NCBI GenBank assembly: GCA_021737275.1
Contig: JAIPEE010000030.1
Coordinates: 1-49,154 of the forward strand
Direction of reading: 5' to 3'
From: Desulfobacterales bacterium
GTDB taxonomy: Bacteria; Desulfobacterota; Desulfobacteria; Desulfobacterales; JAIPEE01
DNA length: 49,154 nucleotides
The notes under the pieces are model-generated. The model was given only the letters and a program-made list of their open reading frames with translations, ran no database searches and was not told the DNA's origin. Below are positions 19,066 to 27,785 of the stretch, piece after piece. How positions within the stretch are numbered: position 1 is the first letter of the stretch; each line of letters opens with the position of its first letter. Both the position numbers and the translations under genes were made by a program.

Positions 19066-19245
19066 TCATGGTACAATCACATTCGTATACTGCCATGCTT
19101 CACCGGCAATAAGTGAATTAAGGACCTCATCTGCAAGCCAGACGACATTGAGCTATCTTTCTGCAGTGTACTGGTTACTCTGTCCTGAAATAAATATAGC
19201 AAAAAATGGAATCGGAGCTAAAACAAGCAGTTTTCTTCTTTTCAT
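19066..19245 (-). pseudogene. 5' remnant of a fifth DppA-like binding protein (SBP5)
   Basis: The minus strand keeps a good AGGAGG and ATG 19245. It encodes a signal-peptide-like MKRRKLLVLAPIPFFAIF, then AER, a TAG stop at codon 31, then LNVVWLADEVLNSLIAGEAW and QYTN before TGA (19066-19068). After the signal peptide SBP4 reads AESELRVGWLASEML...DAWQYESMG, so this is the same family's mature N terminus. Everything after about 59 codons is missing. The amber could in theory be decoded as pyrrolysine, but the gene is truncated anyway. It sits directly upstream of BTAD3. Confidence 0.75.
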
Positions 19246-19768
19246 TGGATGCCTCCTTTGCGGGCTCAAGGATTAGGTGTTGGGGGGCAGTAATACATAT
19301 TAATATAAATGCACTTAATTCAGCATTATTTCATCATGGCTGATAACAATTTGGCTATGCACACACTGTTGAAGAACAGGAGAAAAACGGGCGAAGTCGA
19401 AATGGTTGTTATTCCGAGCGTTGTATCAATATAATGTTCTGTTTGCGTGGACTTTAAATACCTTGAATTCAACCCATAAGCGCTCCTTTTGCTTGGTCGT
19501 GAAAAAAATACGCTTAGTATACCGCAGTTAGCTCATCTTTTCACTAACAAGTGTGTTGCACTTATTACTTGAATCCAAGTATTATTATAAATTTTTAATA
19601 TTTGGGCTGTTAATATCTTATTGGTTAAGCTATGTGTTCAGTTGAATCTTGTCAAGAAGTTAGTGGACACCTTGAACACGGTTATCTATCTCAGACGGGT
19701 CCATAGAGGTTTGCTGTTTTTATACTTTTTGGGGTTCCCCAAAATTGTTATCGATAGCGAAAAGAAAA
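19246..19768. other. Gene-poor spacer between SDH1 and SBP5 remnant
   Basis: No coding frame with a ribosome site was found on either strand. The stretch near 19650-19680 (AGTTAGTGGACACC) recalls insertion-sequence ends, but no inverted partner or transposase is visible. Confidence 0.4.
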
Positions 19769-19794
19769 GGCCGCTACCCATACAGACAGCGACC
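19769..19794 (-). terminator. Terminator after SDH1
   Basis: On the minus strand GGTCGCT pairs with AGCGGCC (one G-U), followed by TTTTCTTTTC. It lies 42 nt after the SDH1 stop. Confidence 0.75.
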
Positions 19795-19835
19795 CCTTCA
19801 TTACCCCACCCCAAACTAATACCCGATATTTAAAA

Positions 19836-21059
19836 TTAATTTATATATTCAATCGTTTCATCTATTGTAATATCCAGTTTTGCAGCTTCATCAAAAAAGA
19901 ATTTTCTCTCATCAGCATTCAGAACCTCAGGAGCAATGGCGCCGGTTTGTTTTATAACGTCATTAACCAGCATCTTTGTAAAAATGTATGCACACTGGCC
20001 GGTCAGGTAAGACTCGTGGCTCAGACCGGATTTTTCAAAGGCCTCGATAAGGCCTGGTGCATTGGCATAACATGTAATCATAACCGGCTTCCCATCCTTT
20101 TTACCTTCAACGAGTACCTGAAAGGCGCCTTCTTCCGAGATAAGGCCACCGTCGATAATCTCCTGAATTTCATCTTCATATTTTGGTGCCGGAGGTGCAT
20201 GATCAATAACCAGATTAAATGGAATATATTTCATGCCATTGAACTCCCTCTCTTTTTTTGAAAGAAAACCCATATTATAAAGTGATTCTGAAAGTTCAAC
20301 ATGGGGCCCGCCATACCTGAAAATAATATCCTTAACACCCTTCATGCATTTGTTTGCATTGATACCCATCGTAATCGGCTCTTCGTGGGAATGGTCAACC
20401 ATCCGAATTTCCTTATCAATACCAGGAAATTTCATCATAATCGGATTTGCAAATGGTGTAGTCTTAACAAGTTTGCCATTTTCAAAACGGGTCGGATTCT
20501 CGCCCATATCCTCAAAAGCAACAACCGGTGCCCACCAGAATGGTACAAACTTTTTTGACCAGACACCTTCGTAAACATTAATTTCAATTCGGTCACATGA
20601 ATCCAACTTATCAACAGCTTCCCTCGACATGACATTAGCAAGGCCCGGTGCAGAACCGGTATTGGTCAGCGCCAGAACACCCTTTTCCTTAAACTTTTTA
20701 TGCATCTCGGTGAAAATATATTCTGTGGATTCTATTGAACCCTTGCCTTCAAGAACCGTCATGCAAAGATCCTGGTAATTGGCACCCACCTGAAGAGCGG
20801 CTTCCATTACATTCAGATTATATTCAATCGGCAGGCCGTTAACAATGATGTCAACGCCTTCGGCAACCCTTACAATATCCTGAATATCTCTTGCATTTAC
20901 CTGGACGGCTTTCCCTTTGCTCAGTGATTTGCCAACATTTTCAGCAGCCTTCAGATCATAGTCCGCACATATAATTTCTGCTACATTTTCTTCTTCATTA
21001 AGACGTTTGGCGACTGTGCTCCCCTGTGCGCCGACACCCATTATCAATACCTTTTTCAT
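19836..21059 (-). CDS. Saccharopine dehydrogenase-like NAD(P)-binding protein (SDH1)
   Basis: A 407-residue member of the saccharopine dehydrogenase/carboxynorspermidine dehydrogenase family. A Rossmann domain opens it (VLIMGVGAQGSTVAKRL, G8-x-G10-x-x-G13), with acidic ADYD ending strand 2. GADYQDLCMTV-type and NTGSAPGLANVMSREAVDKL segments follow, then a catalytic alpha/beta domain (WAPVVAFEDMGENPTRFENG, DHSHEEPITMG). Such enzymes reduce or oxidise an imine between an amino acid and a carbonyl or diamine; whether the partner here is lysine-, polyamine- or amine-derived is open. ATG 21059 has GGGGAGA upstream. It is divergent from the Lrp gene, with three palindromic boxes between. It is clearly less similar to SDH2 and SDH3 than they are to each other. 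Confidence 0.85.
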   Translation of the reverse strand: MKKVLIMGVGAQGSTVAKRLNEEENVAEIICADYDLKAAENVGKSLSKGKAVQVNARDIQDIVRVAEGVDIIVNGLPIEYNLNVMEAALQVGANYQDLCMTVLEGKGSIESTEYIFTEMHKKFKEKGVLALTNTGSAPGLANVMSREAVDKLDSCDRIEINVYEGVWSKKFVPFWWAPVVAFEDMGENPTRFENGKLVKTTPFANPIMMKFPGIDKEIRMVDHSHEEPITMGINANKCMKGVKDIIFRYGGPHVELSESLYNMGFLSKKEREFNGMKYIPFNLVIDHAPPAPKYEDEIQEIIDGGLISEEGAFQVLVEGKKDGKPVMITCYANAPGLIEAFEKSGLSHESYLTGQCAYIFTKMLVNDVIKQTGAIAPEVLNADERKFFFDEAAKLDITIDETIEYIN

Positions 21060-21223
21060 GATATCTCCCCGAAAGATCTGTTACCGGTCTTTCTATATTA
21101 TTTAAAAATTATTAACCTGTTATATTTTTCTGTCAGTTATTCGAAATTATAAGTTTATACAAAAAAAATTCCACCTCCCGTCAGATCCGAAAATAAATTA
21201 TAATTGCCCTAATGAAATTAATT

Positions 21224-21344
21224 TGTCAAGTTTTTTATCCGATATTAGGATTTTATGATTCCGATTATAGGATTCTTTATTATTATTTTAAATATTTACC
21301 CTTGCCTAATCCATATATTAGTGTTAATCATCCGAATATCGGAT
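21224..21344. promoter_or_regulatory. SDH1/lrp divergent control region with three palindromic boxes
   Basis: Three 15-bp boxes share the pattern WTCCGAWTATMGGAT: ATCCGATATTAGGAT (21237-21251), TTCCGATTATAGGAT (21259-21273) and ATCCGAATATCGGAT (21330-21344). The first two are 22 bp apart, about two helical turns, and the third is 71 bp on. TTGACA for SDH1 lies at 21229-21224 (minus strand), directly beside box 1. This is the arrangement expected of an Lrp/AsnC protein controlling itself and its divergent neighbour. Confidence 0.65.
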
Positions 21345-21364
21345 AATCTAAAGGATTTTTATAT

Positions 21365-21826
21365 ATGACTAAAAAAATTGATAAAACAGATACGGAAATC
21401 ATCAAAATACTCCAGAAGGACGGTAGAACCCCCAATACCGAGATTGCCAAAAAGCTCGGCCTGAATGAAGCGACTGTTCGTAAACGGCTTCAACGCCTGA
21501 TAAAGGATAAAACTATAACCATTGTCGCCATGGGTACGGGCTTAGGCGCAGGCGGCATAGCCGGCAGCATGTCCATTCATGCGGATTTCAAAAAGCTGGA
21601 ACACGTAAAAAATGAGCTCAAGAAAATTAATGAGATCTGGTTTATGGTTCAAACCATAGGCAAGCAGGATTTTGAGCTTGAATATTATGTTGATGATACG
21701 GATGCCTTCAGCAAGCTCTATAGTAAAATTCAGCAAATTGACGGTATTGTCGAAGTCGAAAAATCGCTCTATACAGAACTGATTATTGAAAAATATGACT
21801 GGTCTTTGCCGATCCATCGAATGTAA
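21365..21826 (+). CDS. Lrp/AsnC-family transcriptional regulator
   Basis: 153 residues. An N-terminal winged helix-turn-helix (IDKTDTEIIKILQKDGRTPN, then EIAKKLGLNEATVRKRLQRL, residues about 4-50) is joined to a C-terminal RAM/AsnC ligand domain (SMSIHADFKKLEHVKNEL to VEVEKSLYTELIIEKYDW). Proteins of this family usually sense amino acids and bind as octamers or wrapped dimers to phased palindromes. Three such boxes lie in front of this gene and in front of divergent SDH1, which is its most likely target. A stem-loop follows the stop codon. Confidence 0.92.
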   Translation: MTKKIDKTDTEIIKILQKDGRTPNTEIAKKLGLNEATVRKRLQRLIKDKTITIVAMGTGLGAGGIAGSMSIHADFKKLEHVKNELKKINEIWFMVQTIGKQDFELEYYVDDTDAFSKLYSKIQQIDGIVEVEKSLYTELIIEKYDWSLPIHRM

Positions 21827-21836
21827 CTGAAAATTG

Positions 21837-21860
21837 GCCTGAGCCACCCATAGCTCAGGC
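21837..21860 (+). terminator. Stem-loop after lrp
   Basis: GCCTGAGC and GCTCAGGC enclose an 8-nt loop, 10 nt after the stop. No strong T run follows, so termination may be partial. Confidence 0.6.
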
Positions 21861-21915
21861 TGTCAAAACACCCTCACCTTTCAAAACGTTTCCATATATT
21901 TATTACAACTATTTC

Positions 21916-21959
21916 TTGACAAAAGATTTTTACTTTAAGATATTGGTCATATGATCAAT
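21916..21959 (+). promoter_or_regulatory. TetR2 promoter and autoregulatory palindrome
   Basis: TTGACA (21916-21921), 17 bp, GATATT (21939-21944). An 18-bp palindrome ATTGGTCATATGATCAAT (21942-21959; 16 of 18 positions symmetric) overlaps the -10. This is the usual placement for TetR self-repression. Confidence 0.7.
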
Positions 21960-21991
21960 ATTTTGGGCATCTGACTAAACCAGGACTGATT

Positions 21992-22594
21992 ATGGCTAAA
22001 ATCGAAAGGAAAAGCATCGCTGAAATCAGGAAAGAAGAGATCATTCTCGCTTTTATTAATGTAGTGGCTGAAAAGGGTTTTTCCAAAGCAACCACCCGGG
22101 AGATTGCCAAGGCAGCTGACTGCAGCCTGGGCATGCTTCACCATTATTTTAAGAACAAGGATCAGATGATCCGGGAAAGTATGGATTATACAATAGCGGC
22201 ATACAAAATCGATTTCGACAAAATGATATCAGACTATGATACCGCCGAAGACCAACTAAAAGCCTTTATCAATAGCCTTATTGAGCTGGATGCATTTAAT
22301 ATAGCCTGGGCCAAAATTTTTCATGAATTCAGGGCATCAACCAAAATTGACCCTGAAAATATTATCGTCATTTTAAAATATCATGATCAGGACAAAGCAT
22401 TTATCGGAAATATTATTAAAAGAGGTATTGAGTCTGGTGAGTTTAAAGACAACATACAGGAGAGCACCATTGATATGATTTTGGGGAGTGCATACGGCAT
22501 TCTGAGCCTCTGGTTTATCGACCAGAATACAGTATCACTGAAAGAAATGGGCAAACAACACTCAGAAATGGTAATCAATTTTTTAAGGAGATAA
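21992..22594 (+). CDS. TetR-family regulator (TetR2)
   Basis: 200 residues. The helix-turn-helix is ILAFINVVAEKGFSKATTRE followed by IAKAADCSLGMLHHYFKNKDQM (about residues 16-58), a canonical TetR/AcrR head. Its MLHHYFKNKD is reminiscent of BetI-type regulators. The ligand domain covers residues 60-200 and is not family-specific to my eye. It is the first gene of an apparent operon with FADox2 (next ATG 2 nt after the stop) and two EamA transporters, and probably represses that operon through the palindrome over its own promoter. The inducer would be a substrate of FADox2 or the transporters. Confidence 0.9.
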   Translation: MAKIERKSIAEIRKEEIILAFINVVAEKGFSKATTREIAKAADCSLGMLHHYFKNKDQMIRESMDYTIAAYKIDFDKMISDYDTAEDQLKAFINSLIELDAFNIAWAKIFHEFRASTKIDPENIIVILKYHDQDKAFIGNIIKRGIESGEFKDNIQESTIDMILGSAYGILSLWFIDQNTVSLKEMGKQHSEMVINFLRR

Positions 22595-22595
22595 T

Positions 22596-24005
22596 ATGGG
22601 CACATATATCAAAAGAAAGTTGGCATCTGATTCTTCCGCAGTAAAAAATTGCATTATTTCTAAAGAACCGGCCATGCCGCCATGGACTTCAGAATTTTAT
22701 GTCAACAATCTCTGGTTTGAAACATCAGGGTTGCATGAGCAGAAGCCCAACCCGCCCTTACTTGAGAGAAAATCCAGGGCAGACATCGCTATTATCGGCG
22801 GCGGCTTAACAGGCCTTGCTTCGGCTTATCATCTGGCAAAGGCAGAACCCTCAAAAAAAATAATTATTATTGAAGCCGGTCAATGCGGATACGGTGCCAG
22901 TGGCAGAAATGGTGGATTTGCAGCTATCTATCCCCTCAATCATGTTCAGGGAATATTTGAAAGTTATGGCCTTGAGGCCGCAAAAGAGTATGCCACGTTC
23001 TCCGCACAAGGGATTGAGATTATTCGCTCAATGATGAAAAATGACGATTTAAATTGTGACCTCGAAGAGACAAAATCACTGGAACTGGCTGAAATACCTG
23101 CCCATATGAAGCATTTTGTCAAAACAAAAAGGATAATGGATAAAATTGGCATCGAAACGAAAGTTCATGACCGAGATTTTGTAAAACAAACACTAAGTAC
23201 AAATCTCTTCCATGGCGCCCTTGAAAGCAGGACTTCATCAGTTCTTGACCCGGCAAAACTTTGCCTTGGCCTTAAATCGATAGTGGAATCATTAAACGTA
23301 GAAATTTATGAATCCACAAGGATTACTTCTGTCGAACCGGGCAAGATTTTAAAAATTTATACTGAATTTGGCGAAATCGATGCGGATGCTGTTGTCATTG
23401 CAACAAATGGATATGGTGCAAAAACAGGGCTTTTTAAAAACGGTGTTTTCCCGCTAACCAATTATGTTATTGCCACCGAACCGCTCAGCAAAGAACAGAT
23501 GGGCAGTCTTGGCTGGGAAGAGCGCCACTCTCTGGCCGATACCCGTGTAAACTTTAACTACTATCGGCTCTCATCTGACAATCGAATTGTATTCGGCGGT
23601 GAAGGCTCCTCATATTTTTTTGGTAACCGGTTAAGTTCCGGTAACGAAAAAAAACTCATATCAGCCCTGGAAAAACGGCTTTTAAAGATCTGGCCTCAAC
23701 TGGAAGGTGTCAAAATTACACACCGCTGGGGCGGCACTCTTGGTATAACCCTTGATCATGAACCTGCGTTCGGCGTCATGGGTGACCATAAAAATATTTA
23801 CTACGGTGTTGGTTATTCCGGTGATGGCGTCACCTGGGCGCAGGTCGCCGGTAAAACAATCAGCCGGCTATACACAAAACAGGATACCGATTTGACACGA
23901 TTTTTCTTAACAAATACGATACCGCCACGCATACCGCCTGAGCCTTTCCGGAAGGTTGGACATACGTTTTACAGGCGGTACTTGGAGTTTATGAACCGGT
24001 TTTAA
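22596..24005 (+). CDS. FAD-dependent amine/amino acid oxidoreductase (FADox2)
   Basis: 469 residues of the DAO/PuuB type. About 60 leader residues (with SEFYVNNLWFETSG) precede the FAD-binding fold, IAIIGGGLTGLASAYHLA with Gly68/70/73 and Glu93 in IIIEAGQCGYGASGRNGG. The C-terminal FAD region is HRWGGTLGITLDHEPAFGVM and GVGYSGDGVTWAQVAGKTI. It is related to FADox1 but of a different subgroup, with a longer N terminus. Translation is probably coupled to TetR2 because the ATG is 2 nt after the stop and AAGGAG lies inside the TetR2 3' end. Oxidative cleavage of an amine or N-methyl amino acid is plausible; the substrate is unknown. Confidence 0.88.
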   Translation: MGTYIKRKLASDSSAVKNCIISKEPAMPPWTSEFYVNNLWFETSGLHEQKPNPPLLERKSRADIAIIGGGLTGLASAYHLAKAEPSKKIIIIEAGQCGYGASGRNGGFAAIYPLNHVQGIFESYGLEAAKEYATFSAQGIEIIRSMMKNDDLNCDLEETKSLELAEIPAHMKHFVKTKRIMDKIGIETKVHDRDFVKQTLSTNLFHGALESRTSSVLDPAKLCLGLKSIVESLNVEIYESTRITSVEPGKILKIYTEFGEIDADAVVIATNGYGAKTGLFKNGVFPLTNYVIATEPLSKEQMGSLGWEERHSLADTRVNFNYYRLSSDNRIVFGGEGSSYFFGNRLSSGNEKKLISALEKRLLKIWPQLEGVKITHRWGGTLGITLDHEPAFGVMGDHKNIYYGVGYSGDGVTWAQVAGKTISRLYTKQDTDLTRFFLTNTIPPRIPPEPFRKVGHTFYRRYLEFMNRF

Positions 24006-24007
24006 TT

Positions 24008-24850
24008 ATGATTTCTATTGCACTTGCATTTTTAGGATGTATAGGATGGGGCATCGCTGACTTTCTGGGCGGGCTTAAAAGCAGAACCATCCCTCTGATT
24101 ACCGTATTACTAGTTACCCAGACGATTGGATTAGTCGTTATTGTTCCGGCACTCTTGTTAAATCTGTCCGGCGGACCAACTTCAGAAACCATTATTTACG
24201 GGATGATAGCCGGCAGCCTCGGTTTAACAGGTCTGGTCTGCTTATATCGCGGCATGGCCATCGGGCCAATCGGTATCGTTTCTCTCATTGCATCCATGGG
24301 CGTTATCTTACCGATTATTTTTGACCTGCTGACAGGAAACCGTTTAAGCACGCTTCAGATTGCAGGTATTGTCTGCGCACTTGGCGGTATTTTTTTCCTG
24401 ACGGAAAAAAACAATTCCTCCGGAAAGGAAAAGCGTAAGGCAACCGGTATTCTTTTCGGTTTTGGTGCAGCCTTTTCGTCAGGACTTTTTTTGATTGCGC
24501 TGGATACGGCCAGCAACGCTGACCCTTACTGGGCCACTTTTTTCGATCGCATCATCGTAATCTTCTGGCTGACAATTGCCTTTAGCCTTACAAAGCCCGG
24601 ATTCAACTTCAAACGCTCGGATTTTATGGCGCTTTTTGCAGTCGGCTCCCTTGATGCGGTCGCCATTGTTGCTTTTGCAGTTGCCAGCACACTGGGTATG
24701 ATCAGTATTATTTCTGTCATTGTATCGCTTTATCCCATTATACCTATTCTTCTGGCAGGTATAATGCTTAAAGAAAAACTAACACGGATTCAGATTATTG
24801 GCGTTATTGTCGCGTTAACAGGAATAATAATGGTTTCCATAGGCACTTAA
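24008..24850 (+). CDS. EamA/DMT-family transporter, first of a tandem pair
   Basis: 280 residues, almost entirely hydrophobic, with about ten membrane helices in two EamA repeats (ALAFLGCIGWGIADFLGGLK at the start; IGVIVALTGIIMVSIGT at the end). The drug/metabolite transporter superfamily typically exports or imports small amines, amino acids or metabolites by proton exchange. ATG 24008 comes 2 nt after the FADox2 stop, so the operon is TetR2-FADox2-EamA1-EamA2. The two EamA proteins share length and many motifs (LYRGMAIGPIGVVSLIASM type), hence a local duplication. Confidence 0.9.
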   Translation: MISIALAFLGCIGWGIADFLGGLKSRTIPLITVLLVTQTIGLVVIVPALLLNLSGGPTSETIIYGMIAGSLGLTGLVCLYRGMAIGPIGIVSLIASMGVILPIIFDLLTGNRLSTLQIAGIVCALGGIFFLTEKNNSSGKEKRKATGILFGFGAAFSSGLFLIALDTASNADPYWATFFDRIIVIFWLTIAFSLTKPGFNFKRSDFMALFAVGSLDAVAIVAFAVASTLGMISIISVIVSLYPIIPILLAGIMLKEKLTRIQIIGVIVALTGIIMVSIGT

Positions 24851-24852
24851 TA

Positions 24853-25695
24853 ATGACTGCTGTTCTTTTATCATTAATGGCTTGTCTGGGCTGGGGGTTT
24901 GCAGACTATTTTGGTGCGCTTAAGAGCCGTAAGCTGCCGCTCATCGTTGTACTCACAATTCCCCAGATTATCGGACTTTTTGCGGTTATCCCGTTCCTGA
25001 TATCCAATCTGTCAGCAGGACCGACACCACATACGATTTTATTTGGCTCTCTTGCCGGCTTTTTTGGTATGTTAGGCCTTGCCGCCCTATATCGGGGTAT
25101 GGCCATTGGCCCAATTGGAGTTGTTTCTCTCATTGCCTCTATGTGTGCTATTCTTCCGGTTATTTTTGATTTGGCTCTGGGCAACCGTTTAAGCACCATG
25201 CAGACGATCGGGATTATCCTTGCTCTTGCCAGCATTATTCTGCTTAGAGAAAAAAATACCCGGACAGACAAATCAAAGCAAAAAAAAACCGGTATCGGGT
25301 ATGCCTTTGTCGCAGCATTGGGACTTGGCCTGATGTATATTTTCCTTGATGCGGCCAGTAATTCCGACCCGTACTGGACATCCATGGTGGAACGCTTAAC
25401 CATTGCGCTTCTGTTAACCGTCGTTTTTCTTATAAATAAACCGATCTACAAATTTAATAGGGCCGATTTGCCTGTGCTGGCGATCATTGGCGTATTTAAC
25501 GCTTTAAGCACAGTAGCCTTTTCGGTTGCTTCAACGATGGGTATGATCAGTATTGTCTCAGTTTTATCTTCTCTTTATCCGATTGTCCCAATTGTCCTTG
25601 CAAGTATGTTACTGCATGAACGGTTAACCCTTAATCAGATTTTTGGTGTTATTATGGCGTTGTCGGGGATTATAATGGTTTCAGCAGGATCATAA
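24853..25695 (+). CDS. EamA/DMT-family transporter, second of a tandem pair
   Basis: 280 residues, paralogous along its whole length to the preceding transporter and starting 2 nt after it. The N terminus is MTAVLLSLMACLGWGFADYF; the second repeat closes with IFGVIMALSGIIMVSAGS. Roughly ten membrane helices are visible, with charged loops LREKNTRTDKSKQKK near the middle. The pair could act as a heterodimer or handle two related substrates. A degenerate inverted repeat (TTTAAATGCCCCTGAAA at 25729, TTTCAGGCCATTAAA further on) lies downstream and may end the operon. Confidence 0.9.
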   Translation: MTAVLLSLMACLGWGFADYFGALKSRKLPLIVVLTIPQIIGLFAVIPFLISNLSAGPTPHTILFGSLAGFFGMLGLAALYRGMAIGPIGVVSLIASMCAILPVIFDLALGNRLSTMQTIGIILALASIILLREKNTRTDKSKQKKTGIGYAFVAALGLGLMYIFLDAASNSDPYWTSMVERLTIALLLTVVFLINKPIYKFNRADLPVLAIIGVFNALSTVAFSVASTMGMISIVSVLSSLYPIVPIVLASMLLHERLTLNQIFGVIMALSGIIMVSAGS

Positions 25696-25846
25696 TGATT
25701 AAGAATCCTGGCCCGGAGAAACGGAATTTTAAATGCCCCTGAAAGGCGCTTTGGGTTTCAGGCCATTAAACATAAAGCGAACTAAGGCACCTAAAGTTGA
25801 AGCGCCGCTTTGCACCGGTATTTTAAATTAGAGTCCCATTTATTGA

Positions 25847-26968
25847 TCAAGCGGTGAATTGCTCCCTATAGCGATAACCCCCTTTTATCCCTTTTTTTGA
25901 AAACACAATTTGCCACAACTGATTTCGTCTTGATCTGAAACTGCCCGCACATGAAAGAAGGTAATAGGTCCACATTCGGTAAAATCTTTCATCATATGTA
26001 TCTTTGAGTTCAGACCATTTTAATTTAAAATTGTTATACCAGGCCATCAGTGTTTTATCATAATATTGCCCAAAGCTGTGCCAATCCTCAAGCATAAATA
26101 ATTTCTCGGCTGCCGCGGTGATTTGTTTTGCAGACGGCAGCATCGAATTTGGGAAAATATATTTATGAATCCATGGATCTACTGAATTTACAGAAGTATT
26201 CCCCGCTATCGTATGAAGCAAAAAGAGCCCATCCGGCTTTAAACATCGGTGGATAACTTTCATATAAGTCTTGTAGTTTTTGTATCCCACATGTTCGAAC
26301 ATGCCTATCGAAATAATTCGGTCAAATTTTTCTTTTAACTCCCGATAATCTTTCAGTTCAATTTTAACATCAAGCCCCAGGCAGATTTTTTTTGCAAATT
26401 TCACCTGCTCCCGGGACACCGTTACACCATGTACATTTGCGCCATATTTTTCAGCTGCATATTTTGCAAAACCACCCCAGCCACAACCAACATCCAACAC
26501 CTTCATGCCGGGTTTTAATCCCATTTTTCGGCAAACCAGATCCAATTTTGCTTCCTGTGCGCTTTCGAGTGTTTTTGCATTTTCCCAAAAACCACAAGAA
26601 TAATTCAGCCCTTTGTCCAACATAAGAGAAAAAAGGTTATTGCCGATATCATAATGACGTTTACCAATAACGTATGCTTTTGATCCGTTTTGGGCATTTA
26701 TTATCTTTGCCTTTAGTATAACATACAGGAGTTTTTTAGCATGTTTTTTTACTTTTTTGTCTAATCGATTTTCCAGAATTTTTTCAAAAAATTGATCAAG
26801 GGCTTCACAATCCCACCAGCCATCCATATAGCTTTCCCCCAGCGCAAGAGAACCTCCTGACAAAACCCTTTCAAAAAATTGAGGGTCGTGTACCTGAATA
26901 TCCCAGGGCCTGTCCCCATTAATCTGAACATCTGAAGGCTCAAGCAATTTTTGTATAATTTTTTTCAC
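25847..26968 (-). CDS. cfa: Cyclopropane-fatty-acyl-phospholipid synthase family methyltransferase
   Basis: 373 residues. The SAM-binding fold is plain: VLDVGCGWGGFAKYAAEKYG (about residues 158-177) with GVTVSREQ, and the family motif SCGFW upstream. Also seen: MFEHVGYKNYKTYM, IHKYIFPNSMLPS and the WHSFGQYYDKTLMAWYNNF carboxy region. CFA synthases methylenate unsaturated phospholipid chains at the membrane surface; length and the N-terminal module (VHDPQFFERVLSGGSLALGE) fit full-length Cfa. Start is GTG 26968 with GGAGGAC upstream. It is an isolated gene between the EamA operon and the PAS gene, and lies convergent to EamA2. Confidence 0.9.
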   Translation of the reverse strand: MKKIIQKLLEPSDVQINGDRPWDIQVHDPQFFERVLSGGSLALGESYMDGWWDCEALDQFFEKILENRLDKKVKKHAKKLLYVILKAKIINAQNGSKAYVIGKRHYDIGNNLFSLMLDKGLNYSCGFWENAKTLESAQEAKLDLVCRKMGLKPGMKVLDVGCGWGGFAKYAAEKYGANVHGVTVSREQVKFAKKICLGLDVKIELKDYRELKEKFDRIISIGMFEHVGYKNYKTYMKVIHRCLKPDGLFLLHTIAGNTSVNSVDPWIHKYIFPNSMLPSAKQITAAAEKLFMLEDWHSFGQYYDKTLMAWYNNFKLKWSELKDTYDERFYRMWTYYLLSCAGSFRSRRNQLWQIVFSKKGIKGGYRYREQFTA

Positions 26969-27283
26969 CTTTTAGTCCTCCATGAAATAATCTTTGGAAT
27001 GCACATCGCAACGCCGCTTATTTTTGTGCATGTGCGGTTTTGTTCCACAACAACAGGAAATTGATTTTTAGATATTTTACACAAAATCGATTTTAAATCA
27101 ATTATATCTGTATTTTAGGTGCTAAATTTATATTTTCTTAATTTCAATCATCCGGCAAACACTTAAATGATTTACTTTTTCGATACTTTTTAGATACTTG
27201 ACAAACATAACGTGTATTATAACATATCAGCAATAAATGAACTTTGATTTGATACAATCTATTTTTATAAGGGAGTGCTTGAT

Positions 27284-27718
27284 ATGAATGAAAAAGATTA
27301 TCTTGGAATAATTGATGTTGCCAAACCCCTTCTTGATCAAATCAATCTCAGTATTTGTTTTTGTGATAAAGAGGGAATCATTGTTTATATCAACCCTCGT
27401 GCCGCCGAGGATCTCAAAGCCCTCGGAAACCTGTTAGGTTTCCAGGAGATTAAAACAGGTTTTGATGTTGTTGGAACTCATTTAAGCAAATGGCACCACC
27501 TCCGTAACTTCACAGAAGCTATGGAAAAAAGCAATGGTGATTGGGGTGTTTGGTCTCTAAAGGGTGAACGATGGAGATCAAGATCAGGTTGCGTAAGGGA
27601 TAATAATGGTGAAGTTATCGGCTATATCGGTGCTTGGGAAGAGTTGGATCATGGACCGACCCCTGAAGACAAAACAGAAACGACCTATAAACTGCCAATA
27701 TATTCAGAGAAAATATAA
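27284..27718 (+). CDS. Small PAS-domain protein
   Basis: 144 residues from ATG 27284, which has GGGAG at a good distance; a GTG nine bases earlier is in frame. It contains a single PAS fold: INLSICFCDKEGIIVYINPR at the first strands, then LSKWHHLRNFTEAM and a C-cap SGCVRDNNGEVIGYIGAWEE. Cys residues near CFCDK could bind a metal or a cofactor, but this is not certain. There is no kinase, cyclase or helix-turn-helix attached, so it may be a sensory or binding module for a partner. The 300-nt spacer before it (26969-27283) is AT-rich with no gene seen. Confidence 0.8.
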   Translation: MNEKDYLGIIDVAKPLLDQINLSICFCDKEGIIVYINPRAAEDLKALGNLLGFQEIKTGFDVVGTHLSKWHHLRNFTEAMEKSNGDWGVWSLKGERWRSRSGCVRDNNGEVIGYIGAWEELDHGPTPEDKTETTYKLPIYSEKI

Positions 27719-27785
27719 CGCCTGAACAGCCCCCCAATGAGTCGTTTGGCTATACGATTTAATTTTTCAGGAGCAGCCTTTAATA

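Noticed and set aside
18986-19276. Plus-strand frame of 96 codons as a membrane protein
   Set aside because: It is antisense to the SBP5 remnant, has no ribosome site, and its hydrophobic run is the complement of AT-rich sequence.
19640-19760. Insertion sequence end near AGTTAGTGGACACC
   Set aside because: No partner inverted repeat, no transposase and no duplication were found within reach.
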